DNA from: Symsagittifera roscoffensis
Lineage: Eukaryota; Xenacoelomorpha; Acoela; Convolutidae
DNA: 64,000 bases
Assembly: GCF_963678635.1 (NCBI RefSeq)
Contig: NC_087065.1
Span: 25,809,254 to 25,873,253 of the forward strand
Direction of reading: 5' to 3'
Each line of letters opens with the position of its first letter. The first letter of the stretch is position 1. The translations under genes were made by a program, and so were the position numbers. Of this stretch, positions 30,640 to 41,271 are shown piece after piece. The notes beneath the pieces are model-generated. The model did no database searches. It saw only the letters and a list, made by a program, of their open reading frames with translations, and had not been told where the DNA came from.

Positions 30640-32185
30640 AAAAACTACTCAAATGCGAGTATCTGTGAGATTACTTTTCACTCAACGGAAATTTTTGTGT
30701 AAAAAAGTTTGTGACTATTGCGTTTTCGGAAAAAAAAAATATGAAGCAAAACTGAAAAAAAAACATTGCTAAATGACAGTTGGAAAAGACTTAAGAAAGC
30801 AAAAAAAAAACTGAAAAAAACTGACTTAATTTTTTAAAAAAGCTCGTTAATTTTAACAAAAAAAATGAATGTTGTTAAGATTCTTTCGATTTCGCAATCA
30901 ATTAATGATGGGCGCTTTTTTGAAAAAATAACCCTGTGAATTTTTTTTTGCTGGAAAAACTGATAATTAAATTTATTTTTTGAAACTAGAATTGGATCAC
31001 GTTTTTGGTGAGTTTTCATTTTTGCTGTTTGATAGTAGATTTTGCTTTTTTTCAACAGATAAAAAGAAAATGAACTTGAAAAATTCAAAGTCAAACAGCG
31101 AAAAACAAAAATGAGCGTGAACACTTTTAAGTTTTTTCTTCTTGAAAACAAACTCGAAAAATCACCAAGACCTATATAAAAGTACCCACTACGTTCAATT
31201 TAAAGTTTTTTGATATATGAAAAAATTCTTATCATATAATTTTCATGTATGAAAAATGTTTATCGTAGAGTTTTCTTTGTATTTTCGGTACGTATGGTGT
31301 TATGAAAAATTGTATAATAAACACTTCTCAATATATGCAGTTTGACATACATGCATTTTTGACGAAACAAGCATTCACGTTTTTTTGTGACATCTTCACT
31401 TTTGCTGTTGGATTGTGGAGTTTTCCATCTTTCAAAGAAAAGGAAATAAACCGAAAAAAAGTCAAACCGCGAACAAATCCTCAAGATATATAAATCAAAA
31501 TCCTTTTGCTCTTTTATAATTAATGATTATTCAATTGAAACTGACAGCTCGTAAACGTTTTGTATTTTGACCGCGAACGGAGTAATTTTAGTTAATTATG
31601 AGTTGCTATAAAATAATCACTAAGTTTTCGGTTTGATAAAAAAATGGTTCAAACTGCAAACTAGGTGCTCTAACTACATGCATGCATTTCAATCGCTCTC
31701 AATTGGGTGATATGATATTTCAAATACTAAACAATCTTTAAATGGAACGTTTTTTCAGCTTGTGGAGACTCAAAAGTTTACAAAACTAATTTTATCACTT
31801 TGTACTTCTTTCAAATCTGCACGTATTTGATGAAGTTAAATTAAGTTGAAAAAGCGAATCAGTTTAGCGTTCGGTACTTATTGTTAGGTTGAGGTTTTTT
31901 GTTTAGCTGGTGACTCCAGATGAAAAACCTTTTGTTAAAATTTAAATTAAGAACTGATGTTTATCATTTTTGTACTCTTGTCATTAAAAATGAAATTCGA
32001 GGTGATTTTGAAAGAAACAATTTTTGTTTCAGACAGATTTTGGTGCACTGTCAAAAAATTGAATAGGAATTTGCTAGGTTTTTTTAGTTCAAAAGTTAGG
32101 TTGAGCGCAAAAGTTAGAAATTTCTCATAAACTTGACGTATAAAATTTATCTTGATAATTGATAAGCTTATCTGAGTAACCGAAC
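30640..32185. other. Intergenic, downstream of the P450
   Basis: AT-rich. About 31000-31200 and 31370-31490 carry the dispersed repeat also seen at 14.5 and 15.2 kb. Short frames at 30834-31493 come from this repeat. The 3' UTR of the P450 should begin below 32190; no clear poly(A) signal was identified. Confidence 0.4.
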
Positions 32186-32189
32186 ATGT

Positions 32190-33725
32190 TTATCGCTCAC
32201 TGAAATTAAATGTGTATGGACTTGGTGAATTTGTTATTTTCTGAATGCGTTTCGTCAAATCGATATTTTCATCTGAAGAAATGTGGAATTTCCGAATAAG
32301 TTCAATTATGAAAACTTTCAGTTCAAGGTCAGCCAAACTTTGACCCAAGCAGACGCGAGGTCCAATTCCATAAGGCACAAATGTCTCCATGTTACTTCTA
32401 ACTTTTCCATTTTCATCCAGAAAGTTGTCCGGATCGAACTGCTCTGGTGATTTGAAATAACTGGGATCACGCATTATCGTGTAAAGACTTGCTGTCACGA
32501 ACTGGTTCTTGGAAATAGTTTTTCCTGAAGACAATTTAAGTGCAGTCTCCATTTTATGTAGAATTGTGTTTTGCGCTATCGCTCCGTATCTCTGCACCTC
32601 GAGTTGAACGGCAACCGTATAAGGCAGTTTCTTGAAGTCATCGGGTTCAATTTTATCGTCGCCTATTTCTCGTGAAATTTCATCGAACATTTTGTCCTGG
32701 ATTTCTGCATTTTGAACAACCGCTGTCAAAAACCATGCAAGAGTTGTCGAAGTTGTTTCAAGACCCGCGAAAAACAAATCATAAATCACGATTTCCAAGT
32801 TCTCGAAATCAATTTGATTTCCGGTAGCGCTGGATTCTAGAGCATAAGCATCAATCAGGGTTTCAGGTGGCTGCTTCACACCTATTTTGATCCGTGCTTC
32901 AATTTTTCTTTTCAAATAATTCCTCATATCCGTTATTCCTTTGGCCCGATTTTTTAAACTAGGAAAAAAGGGGGACAGTAGTTTGAACATGAACGTGGGC
33001 AAAAATGTATTCCGAGCATTGAATTTGGTTACCGAATCTACAATGGCTTGAAACTCTGGATCAGCATAGTCGAATCGAGACCCGAGAATGAACGTCGCGA
33101 TTATGTTTCCAACTGCCTTTTGAAGCAGTTCTGTGGGTTCCAGCGATTTTGCTTCGACGAGAGCCGAAATGAAATGCTTCGTTTCGTTTATTATAAGTTC
33201 CAGCTGCTTTTCACGTCCCCAGGACCGCATGTACGAGTGAAAAACTTGTCTGTTCATTTTCCAAACCGGTCCTGAAGACTGAAGTAAGCCTTTGTTCACG
33301 CTTTCGAGGTAGAGAGGCAACGTGTTAGGTCTAAGACTTGATTTGGATCCTTGAGTTTGAAACAGTTCTTTCATTTCCCGAATGTTGAAAAGTATCAAAT
33401 TACGTCTCAAGTAGGTCCTGAAATAGGCAATAGCTGGCCTTCCCGATTCCTTGTACAGACTCTGAAGGGCTTTTCCGATGCTGTCATATTTACTGATATG
33501 TTCCATGTGGCCTTTGAGCCAATGCGCATGAGGTAGTTCCTCGAAGTCATTTTTATTCTTCCGATATCTTTTTAGGAGATATGCGCACACCACAGTTGAA
33601 GCTAATGCAGTGCCAATGAGTCGCTTTTTTGACGGTGATGAGTTATTGATCAGATCCTGAAGGGACTCCCAAACACTATTTGTTGTTTCATTGGTCACTA
33701 AACTGCCCAGCTGAGTTGCAGCCAT
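32190..33725 (-). CDS. Cytochrome P450, CYP2-clan-like, intronless
   Basis: 511 codons, ATG to TAA, with no intron. An N-terminal membrane anchor is at residues 36-52, followed by basic residues, so the enzyme should sit on the endoplasmic reticulum. Helix C WKMNR is at 155-159. The I-helix oxygen-activation motif AGLETT is at 320-325, with Glu where Asp is more usual (an accepted variant). The K-helix ExxR is EVQR 376-379. FDPDNF is at 430-435. The haem loop FVPYGIGPRVCLG is at 449-461, with C459 as the iron ligand. Length and all key residues are normal, so a working monooxygenase is expected. Substrate is unknown. CYP2-clan placement is from overall look. Being single-exon, it may derive from retroposition or intron loss. 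Confidence 0.95.
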   Translation of the reverse strand: MAATQLGSLVTNETTNSVWESLQDLINNSSPSKKRLIGTALASTVVCAYLLKRYRKNKNDFEELPHAHWLKGHMEHISKYDSIGKALQSLYKESGRPAIAYFRTYLRRNLILFNIREMKELFQTQGSKSSLRPNTLPLYLESVNKGLLQSSGPVWKMNRQVFHSYMRSWGREKQLELIINETKHFISALVEAKSLEPTELLQKAVGNIIATFILGSRFDYADPEFQAIVDSVTKFNARNTFLPTFMFKLLSPFFPSLKNRAKGITDMRNYLKRKIEARIKIGVKQPPETLIDAYALESSATGNQIDFENLEIVIYDLFFAGLETTSTTLAWFLTAVVQNAEIQDKMFDEISREIGDDKIEPDDFKKLPYTVAVQLEVQRYGAIAQNTILHKMETALKLSSGKTISKNQFVTASLYTIMRDPSYFKSPEQFDPDNFLDENGKVRSNMETFVPYGIGPRVCLGQSLADLELKVFIIELIRKFHISSDENIDLTKRIQKITNSPSPYTFNFSER

Positions 33726-33950
33726 CGTCAGTAGAATTCAAATAGCCCTTTTTCGCGAATGATCAACTTAACTAACTTAAATTAAGAGCGAACTTGTGAT
33801 GCAATATGAAGAATGTTTGCAGTCAAAGTTCAAAATTGTTATCTAAACTCGGTATGAGGGGAGAACATTCAGTTTCAAATAAGTATACCCGCTCGAAATT
33901 CAACTTGAGTCACTCACCTTCAGCAATTTTAACTTTTTTGTTAAAATTGC
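33726..33950 (-). promoter_or_regulatory. P450 upstream region
   Basis: The 225 bp between the P450 start codon and the 223-bp tandem array. A GGTATACTTATT segment about 160-170 bp upstream of the ATG is a possible TATA-type element. No other site can be named. Confidence 0.25.
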
Positions 33951-33951
33951 C

Positions 33952-34580
33952 TCTGAAATGGTGAGTAAAAAAGCGACCAAAATTGGTACCCTTATCACCC
34001 CATACCTTATCCACATGGCTCATCTAACTGAAGTAAATTGCGATATGCAGAAGACATCGATACGTATAATGTATTGAATGTACACAGATATCGATACGTA
34101 TAATGTATTAGTTGTAATACCAACCGCATCCAGTCAAAAACAAAAACAAGAGTTACTGAAATGGTTACTTTTTTACTGAAATGGTGAGTAAAAAAGCGAC
34201 CAAAATTGGTACCCTTATCACCCCATACCTTATCCACATGGCTCATCTAACTGAAGTAAATTGCGATATGCAGAAGACATCGATACGTATAATGTATTGA
34301 ATGTACACAGATATCGATACGTATAATGTATTAGTTGTAATACCAACCGCATCCAGTCAAAAACAAAAACAAGAGTTACTGAAATGGTTACTTTTTTACT
34401 GAAATGGTGAGTAAAAAAGCGACCAAAATTGGTACCCTTATCACCCCATACCTTATCCACATGGCTCATCTAACTGAAGTAAATTGCGATATGCAGAAGA
34501 CATCGATACGTATAATGTATTGAATGTACACAGATATCGATACGTATAATGTATTAGTTGTAATACCAACCGCATCCAGT
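33952..34580. repeat. 223-bp tandem repeat upstream of the P450, ~2.8 copies
   Basis: 'ctgaaatggtgagtaaaa' recurs with the phrase gtgagtaaaa at 33961, 34184 and 34407, exactly 223 bp apart. The copies look identical. The last stops at 'catccagt' (34580). Each unit has two copies of 'atcgatacgtataatgtatt' about 40 bp apart. The identical 79-codon minus-strand frames in adjacent units are a by-product. Confidence 0.95.
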
Positions 34581-34589
34581 TTCAAGCGT

Positions 34590-34960
34590 TAATAATCGAT
34601 TGTAATCAATTAATAATTGATTGTAACCTCTCTTTGTGGAATCGTTTTTAGAGATTTTGTTTTTGACGGAAAAAATTAACCCCTGGATATAATTGAAATA
34701 TCATTTTGGTTTGACTTAAAAACTTTTGGTGTGAAAATAAGAGCTTATAATCAATTTAAATTAATTTTAAGAGGTTCTTGTATGAACTATAATCAATTAT
34801 AATCGAATATCATAGATCATAATTTCTTGGAAAATATCACGATTATAAACGTCTATAAATCCTCTAAACATCTAATTTTGAAAATTATAACCAGCAATTA
34901 CAATTGTCAAAAAATCAACATAATAATCCGTTATAATCGATTACTTAAGCCTAAACTTGG
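34590..34960. repeat. Cluster of TAATCGATTATAAT-like palindromes
   Basis: Short AT palindromes around TAATCGATTA/ATAATCAATTATAATC recur through the segment. The same motif clusters again at about 37965-38170, 38510-38600 and 38940-39095. No coding sequence. Confidence 0.5.
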
Positions 34961-34999
34961 ATGCGGGCAGTGTATTTTGTATTGCTCTGACTTTCGAAC

Positions 35000-35350
35000 A
35001 AAGTGACGAAATTTTTTCCGGGTCGAGGTCCGCAACTAATTTTTCGACTTTGTCGCGGAAACGTTTATTTCGTGACCGAAAACCCATAGTCTGGACAGGG
35101 TTTTAAGTCGCGGACTAACGCTTGAAGTAGCGTATCTCGGTCGCGAAGGTCAAAAATTTAGTCGCGGATTGAGTCTGGAAATAGTGTATTTCGGTCGCGT
35201 TAGCCGAAAAATTAGTCGCGGTGGTTAAAAAAAGTCGCAGTAGTCAAAAAATTATTCGCGGCGGGCAAAAAATTATTCGCGGCTGTCCAAAATATCCGAT
35301 TTTGGTCGCAGCAGTCTGAAAAAAGACAAAAATTGGTGGCGAACGTCTGA
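35000..35350 (+). repeat. Isolated 23-bp satellite cluster
   Basis: Monomers with GGTCAAAAATTTAGTCGCGG and AAAAAATTATTCGCGG, the same family as the 1.9-9.7 kb arrays but some 25 kb away. The first monomers (35015-35060) are in reverse orientation. Confidence 0.8.
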
Positions 35351-35402
35351 TCATTAAGCCGCAACCTCGACCCAGGTCATGCTCGCATCTTGTTCTACTT
35401 AC

Positions 35403-35582
35403 GATATAGAGTGCATTTTGGACGACACGGCAGAGTGGTCGTCCGACTGGGCATCTGGGAAGCTCTCGATAAGTGCCGAGATCCTCTTCCTCTCTGCCAG
35501 GGATATTTTGTCACAGCTGTACCACTCGAAGATCTCCTGTTTAGAGAACACTGATTCTGCCACAGGACGGGGGGTGGCCATC
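35403..35582 (-). CDS. Probable internal or first coding exon, unknown
   Basis: 180 bp of higher GC content than its surroundings, bounded by AG at 35583-35584 (gttaag) and a consensus donor GTAAGT at 35397-35402. It encodes 59 residues starting, one base in, at an ATG (MATPRPVAESVFSKQEIFEW...). The rest is Asp/Ser-rich. Composition, length divisible by three and the donor support a real exon. The partner exons were not found. The minus orientation matches the P450, but the two are unlikely to be one gene. Confidence 0.5.
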
Positions 35583-36044
35583 CTTAACAAAACAACAGCC
35601 ACATTCTAACTTCTACGTTTTCACGTTGAAGACAATTGCTATTTTAGAAGTCATAAAGAAAAATTTAGGAATTTTTGTGGACTAGCCGGGTTGATTATAG
35701 AAGCGTGCAAAAAATAGAATATTGCTTGTTTGATATTAGTTTTGATCATAAATCATTTAATTTATTTTTGTGAGAGGTAGCGTAATTCATACAGATACGT
35801 TTTTTTGTTTAATTATTTTTCATTTGGTGTTTCAGAAAAGTATTTACTCTCTATTTACAAAAAATTCTCTGTTTCAATTACCATTATCTAATCAAGTATT
35901 CAGTTTGTTAAAAAAAAACATGTATCATAAATCAGCATAATTAGTACATTTAGCTTGCCAGAAAAATCTTAATTTTTCATAAATCACGTAAATTTTGATT
36001 TCATAAAACTCTACGGTCACAAAATTCTACGATCACAAAATTTG

Positions 36045-36240
36045 AGTTTATGTCCGGGGTGGCTGACTCATAGAGTAATTTCACATAAAGTAAACCGTCT
36101 ACTCGTCACGCTATCTTATTTTCGGCCGGATAGATTCGTGCAACTTCTTAGTTTAATACCGATCCTAATCTTACTCTTACATCTCCCTGGTCTCAATAGA
36201 TCTAGTGTATACTGGTATTTGCGAGATAAGATATCAGTTT
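36045..36240 (-). repeat. Diverged LTR fragment of the ~18.9-kb element family
   Basis: Shares 'ctcatagagtaattt', 'cgtcacgctatcttatttt' and 'ggccggatagattcgtgc' with the LTRs at 40862 and 59305, then drifts after the 'caatagatctag' stretch. No internal element sequence is attached, so it is a solo-LTR remnant. A 104-codon + frame here is a shadow. Confidence 0.75.
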
Positions 36241-36359
36241 ATCTAGTTTTAAACTGGTTCCAAGTTCTACGATACTTACATGGCCTGGTCTGGGTTTTCA
36301 ATCAAGGGTCTGTTATCTGCAAAGTTATTGGCACTTTTGAAGGTTCCAAGCGCTAAGGA

Positions 36360-37190
36360 CATCATCTTGAAAATGAAAAAGGTTGTTTTTCTTACTTAGC
36401 GACAGAGAATGAGTTTTCAATAGTTACATTGAACTAATCAAATCATACGATTAGCCTCAAATTTTCTTCGCGGAAAAAATTTACGTTTTACTTGTTCAAA
36501 TAACACATTGTAACTGTTTAATGCATTGTAATTGTCTCAGTTCATATTTGAGTCACATTTTCAAAGGCATTTGGAACACTGCATATTACAAAAAATGAAC
36601 CCTTTTTTCTACGAGATCGATAAAGTCATTCGCAATGCATGCAATTTCATGATCGCTAGAAGTGTGATTGAAATGCAGGAAGTTTCATTTTGTTAGACAA
36701 AAAGAAAAACACTGGAAGACGTTGAAAAGGCGTAGGGAAATTTTGAAAAGCCATAAAACCCATTAAGGTGTATTTTTTGAGATTTTGAAAAATGCATGGG
36801 CTTGCTCTGATTAGATAATTTGATGAATTAGATGACTTTATGATTTGATCCGAATTTGATGACTTGCCTCGAAAAAATTTTCTAAAGTTTTTTTTTGGGG
36901 CAAAAATAACGTAAACAGTAGCATACTTTTACCCGATTCATTTCATAGAACTAACTTCAATACCTTGTTTCCGTCACAGTCCCGGAAAACCTTCCCCTTT
37001 TCAAGGTAAAAAAAACTGGAAATGAGCCATGAATATACCTGTTTTCTTTGGATAAAAACTGGGTTTTTTTTCTGGTAATTTCAGGCATAATTTTCTTTCA
37101 AGCTTAAATAGAAACTCAATTTTAGAAGAGAGAAGTTGCTGAAATGTTGCTGAAATGCAATCAAACTTGCTTCAACTAAGTTTCTTAAGT
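36360..37190. other. Intergenic
   Basis: AT-rich, no gene, no repeat recognised. Confidence 0.4.
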
Positions 37191-37192
37191 TT

Positions 37193-37735
37193 TTGTTCTG
37201 ACTTTCGTAACGTAAGTAACCGAATGTTTTTGCTCGGGGTGGGTTTTTTTTCTTCAGACAAATTCAGACTTTTTAACTAGCTATTTTTGACAAAATTTTT
37301 TATGTCATTCAAAAAGTATTGCTGTCCTGAGCTTAAAATTGAAAAAAAACATATTTTACCTCTGATCATTTTTTTGTAAAGTTATGGAGTTTTAAAGATT
37401 GGCAATTTTGCCAATTTGTGACAATTAAAGCGCGATATACTTCGCGCTATTAACGCGTGAGCGGAGATTTAATCCGTCTTGGAACTTGTTCCAAATTTGT
37501 CGAAGGAAGCTTATTTGGCAAATTTGATTTGTTACTAGAAGAAAAACTCATCACTTTGTGCTTTATATGGCGTGTGGGGTTATGATTTTCACAAAAAATC
37601 TCAATTTTTTCCTTTTTTTTTTTTTTTTTTTACATATAATTTTTTCGTGTTATTGCTGCTTCATAGACCTGAAAGGCAGTCGGAGCAATCAGGGCTTTGC
37701 CCTGATACGAGCACTCTTGTTTTCTTTTACTAAAA
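37193..37735 (-). mobile_element. MITE-like foldback element, copy B
   Basis: Reverse-complement relative of 10506-11036. It starts 'gttctgactttcgtaacg' and 'gctcggggtgggtttttttt', and ends 'ggcagtcggagcaatcagggctttgccctgatacgagc' (hairpin arms CAGGGC/GCCCTG). The centre keeps 'ttcgcgctattaacgcg' and 'gcggagatttaatcc'. It is diverged by many substitutions from copy A. Confidence 0.65.
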
Positions 37736-38611
37736 ACTTTGATGATAGGTTTTCAATGTCTCCCGGTATATGTTTTTTGATTAGCGTTTTAATTGTTATG
37801 CAAAACAAGGTATTCTTAATTTTAAATTGAAATCAAAATTATGCATTGTTCATGATTTTAAACATTGAATCAATAGTCATGATTCAACAATAGGGAGCTC
37901 AACAAAAAATAAAATGAATTCTAAAAATAAAATAAAAGACTTACAAAAATTGAGAAAAAATGGATTTTAATCAATTAATAATAGATTATTTTCTCTCTTT
38001 TTGAAATCAAATATAATCATTTATAATTCTATATGCTCGTTTATAATCGAGTATTTTTATTCGGATTTCTAATTTATTTGTTCTGCAGAAACAATCCATT
38101 ATAATCGATTATATTTGTTTATAATCCTTTTTGTTAACCCATTTTGTAATCAAACTTCTATCTGAATTGCTTATATTTTATGCTTTTTGTACACGTTGGT
38201 TTAAGTAAAAAAGGGGAAAACTGGTTTAACCGTTTTCAAATCAATTCAAGTTTAAAATGTTTTTTTTTTCAATTTTTCTGATTATAATTGATTCATGATG
38301 CACATTTCAAGCTTTTTTATCACCAAAATATCAGCACACTGCTTTAGTTTCATGATTTATATAAAAAGTTGATTTTCACTTACCGAGAGATTCTTTCAAC
38401 TAGTATAATGGGATCTCTATGAAATTTTTGATTCGTGGTAAAACTTTGTGTTCAGATGAATCAAAGAGTGACAAGACATCTCACTTTTAGAGTTTTTTGA
38501 CTGAACAAAAGGTTATAATCTAGTATAATAGATTTTAAGACATTATAAGAGAGTATAAAAGATTATAAGAGATAATAAGATATGATAAGAGATTTTGGAA
38601 AAATTATAACC

Positions 38612-38965
38612 ATGGAGGCACTTAGCACAGTGGTAAGGCGTTCACTTTGAAATCGTCAGATCGTGTATTCGATCCCATGCCATGGCAATGATAGTGTGTG
38701 AGAACAAGCTCTCACTTGACCTCCAGCTTCAGGTCTACCACAACCTGACCAAATTTGTCTGCAATAGTGGTACCACGTAAAAAGTTCTAGACGCAAAAAA
38801 ACGGCCTTGAGTCGCAAAAAACAGCTTTGCTCAGCAAAATAACACTGTCTGGAATGTGGGGAGATAATACAAATCGACTATCCTCGACAGGAGTGTTAAC
38901 GCCTACTGATAGCTCCTCTGCGATTCGCAGGAACTACAATTATTAATTATTATTATTAAAATTCA
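38612..38965 (+). mobile_element. tRNA-derived SINE
   Basis: The head resembles a tRNA. A box A-like TAGCACAGTGGTAAGGCG is at about 38626, an anticodon-arm-like TTTGAAA follows, and a box B-like GTATTCGATCCC is at about 38665. A ~230-bp unrelated body follows, and the 3' end (ctctgcgattcgcaggaac, a small hairpin) runs into an (ATT)n tail. The head looks most like a Ser-type tRNA, without its long variable arm. It should carry an internal RNA polymerase III promoter. Confidence 0.75.
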
Positions 38966-39559
38966 TTATAATATCACGAAAAATGTTATCATTATAATGG
39001 ATTATAAATCGCTTAAACATCTGAATTTGGTGCTTATAATTAATTATAATTTTGATTAAAGTAAAATTATAATTGTACTCTAATCGATTATTTTCTTTTT
39101 TACTAGTGCGCGTATTTAGTGTTATCCTTGCATCATTCTCAGAACTTACATCATTCTCAGAACTTAGAAGATTTAATTCCCCAGTCAATTCATCGATCTT
39201 CAAAAAAAATTACCTGCGTTTTCGCTTGAATAAACTATGTATTGTGAAATTTTGTCGACCTTTGGAATCAACGTCTTCATCGATATTTGGGCAGCACGCG
39301 AAAGCCAAATGCCGTTGCAAATTTGACCAAAATAAACGTGAATTGAAATAAAAATGTTTTATGCGGGATTTTGCGAGAACCCTACCAGTGTCTTAGGTAT
39401 TAAACCGTGGATTCTGCTCCAAAACACGTCAAGTTCTGGAACTCGCAACAATCTTTCTCTTCTCTGTCGACTGCACTCAAAAAGTTGCCTTGTTCACAAT
39501 TAGCACACTTGAAAGTTGAAATTTAATCAAACTCAAATTAACGAGCAACCGCAGGTCTT

Positions 39560-39883
39560 TCACGGTTTTGGTTCGGGATGTGACAATCTCGCAAAAATGG
39601 AATTATAATTTCTTCCAACTTTTTCTGTTAGTGACTTGTTTCCCAAGCTAGGGAAAAGACAAATTTTGAGGTTAAGTCTATATTTGGTTCCTTGAGTAAA
39701 ACAAATTTTTCTCAATTTTTTCCATAGTTTTCTTTCTGTTAAATTAGATACAACATCGGTCGGCTGTATCTGTCGCCCACTTTCATACTGAGCAGGCAGG
39801 CTCGTATTTTTCAAAGTTAAACAATTATCTCCTAATTGAAGTTGTTTGAATAGTGGGGGTTTTATCACGGTCCGTTTTTTCAT
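39560..39883 (-). CDS. Hypothetical ORF, possible first exon
   Basis: ATG at 39883, 107 codons. The peptide is basic and of natural composition (KKRTVIKPPLFKQLQLGD...), unlike the AT-driven noise around it. No domain is recognised. Further minus-strand segments at 39507-39406 (Cys-rich, CANCEQGNF) and 39381-39214 (LQRHLAFACCPNIDED) have splice-like borders, but their phases do not join cleanly. A small spliced gene is possible but unproven. Confidence 0.3.
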   Translation of the reverse strand: MKKRTVIKPPLFKQLQLGDNCLTLKNTSLPAQYESGRQIQPTDVVSNLTERKLWKKLRKICFTQGTKYRLNLKICLFPSLGNKSLTEKVGRNYNSIFARLSHPEPKP

Positions 39884-40167
39884 AAATAGGTTGCATAGAA
39901 AACAAATTATGGCTGCTCAAAAAATAAATTGTCCAAAAAAATAATTGAATGACTAAATTTAGTTACAAATTTAGTCCTGCCTCTTCTCTTTATATCCATA
40001 AAAAGAGGCTGCGCAAGGGCAATAAAAATTAGCAAGAAACTAGAAGAACCAGTTCAAGTTTAAAAAGACGGTTTGCTTTTTTATTTATTCACTTTCATCT
40101 ATTGGAAACTTTTCTTTTAATATGAATCAATGCGTCTGAAGGTACCTAAGAAACTAATATTGAATAT

Positions 40168-40425
40168 TTGTATATCGGGTTGTTTCGCGTTGCGCAAGTG
40201 CTTGACCGGAACAGATTTACAGAGAACTGTTATTTATTATCCTACCTTCAAATAGACAAATCTTTTGTTGGTAAATCTTTCGTTCAGATCGTTTATAATT
40301 CGGATGAATTTCAGCTTTTTTTTTCTGTTTTCGACGCAAAATCAGCTACCACAAATAGACATTGGAGAGAGTTGATTGGTGTACCATACCGGTATGTTTT
40401 TAAACCGTTATTCGAACGTCATTAA
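40168..40425 (+). CDS. Hypothetical open frame
   Basis: About 90 codons open from just after a TAA near 40150, without ATG. Peptide composition is protein-like (LFRVAQVLDRNRFTENCYLL). It could be an exon. No splice partner or family was found. Confidence 0.25.
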   Translation: MYIGLFRVAQVLDRNRFTENCYLLSYLQIDKSFVGKSFVQIVYNSDEFQLFFSVFDAKSATTNRHWRELIGVPYRYVFKPLFERH

Positions 40426-40861
40426 AAACTTCGAATATTGAAAAAGTTTTTTCCAGTTTTGAGCAAAACTGGTTTTATTTTTTAAAGTTCAATTTCGAGA
40501 AAATCGTACAATCGTTACATGGAAATTAACTATTTTAAAACTTTTTTGGACCCACAAATTTTCATTTTAGTATCAAAAACTAGCTTTGGTTAGCGATCAT
40601 TTGACAATAAAGTGTTAAAGATAATTGAAAATATTAACAAAAAATAAGAAACATTAGAAAAAAATAGAGAATTTTTTAAAAGTTTTTTGTTTGTTCTTCT
40701 TTTTTTGAAAACAAATTTTGTCAGTCATGCCTAATTCACTAATTCTCTAGGCGATTGTATAGTTCTCGAATCACACCATCCACTATACACGACGCCTGTT
40801 TAATAAAATTTTTCAATTTTTTTTTCTGAATATGTTCGGAAAATTCTATGCTACTGCACAG

Positions 40862-41271
40862 TGAGTTATAACCGAGGTGGTTAACTCATAGAGTAATTTC
40901 GGATAGGGTACACCGTCTGCTCGTCACGCTATCTTATTTTCGGCCGGATAGATTCGTGCAACTTCTTAATCTAATACCGATCCTAATCTTACTCTTATAC
41001 TATCTAGTCTCAGGGTGTTTAACTAGTCTCTGCTAGGCTCAATAGATCTAGGGTATTCTGGTTTATTGCGGCTGCTGAAGTCTTCTTGGAGAGTCAACTA
41101 ATTTCTAAGTTAAATTCAAATCTCTCTGGTGCTGAAATTACAAGTAATTCCAGCACTTACAAATAAGTGGGTTGTTAGTTAGATGGATCATGATTGGTTA
41201 ATATTAAATACTTTACAGTGGTAAAATATCTAACTTATCCAATCATAAAATGTAGTTTAGATCAGGTTCCA
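40862..41271 (-). repeat. 3' LTR (410 bp)
   Basis: TG...CA boundaries; TGAGTTATAACC at the left end and AGGTTCCA at the right. It carries an imperfect hairpin (41129-41156, GTGCTG..CAGCAC). Differs from 59305-59714 at about five bases. Confidence 0.93.

Noticed and set aside
34007-34469. Two identical 79-codon minus-strand frames
   Set aside because: They exist only because the 223-bp tandem unit is repeated; the peptide has no natural composition or splice context.
36042-36356. 104-codon + strand frame
   Set aside because: It lies over a diverged LTR fragment; the peptide matches the antisense reading of LTR sequence found elsewhere in the window.
37558-37830. 90-codon hydrophobic + strand frame
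   Set aside because: It crosses the MITE-like copy B and a poly-T run, which gives the poly-Phe stretch.
38620-38690. A functional tRNA gene
   Set aside because: Boxes A and B are present but the acceptor and anticodon stems pair poorly and an unrelated body with an ATT tail follows: a SINE.
39214-39507. Two further exons of a gene with the 39560-39883 frame
   Set aside because: Splice-like borders are present but the phases do not join, so a gene model was not drawn.
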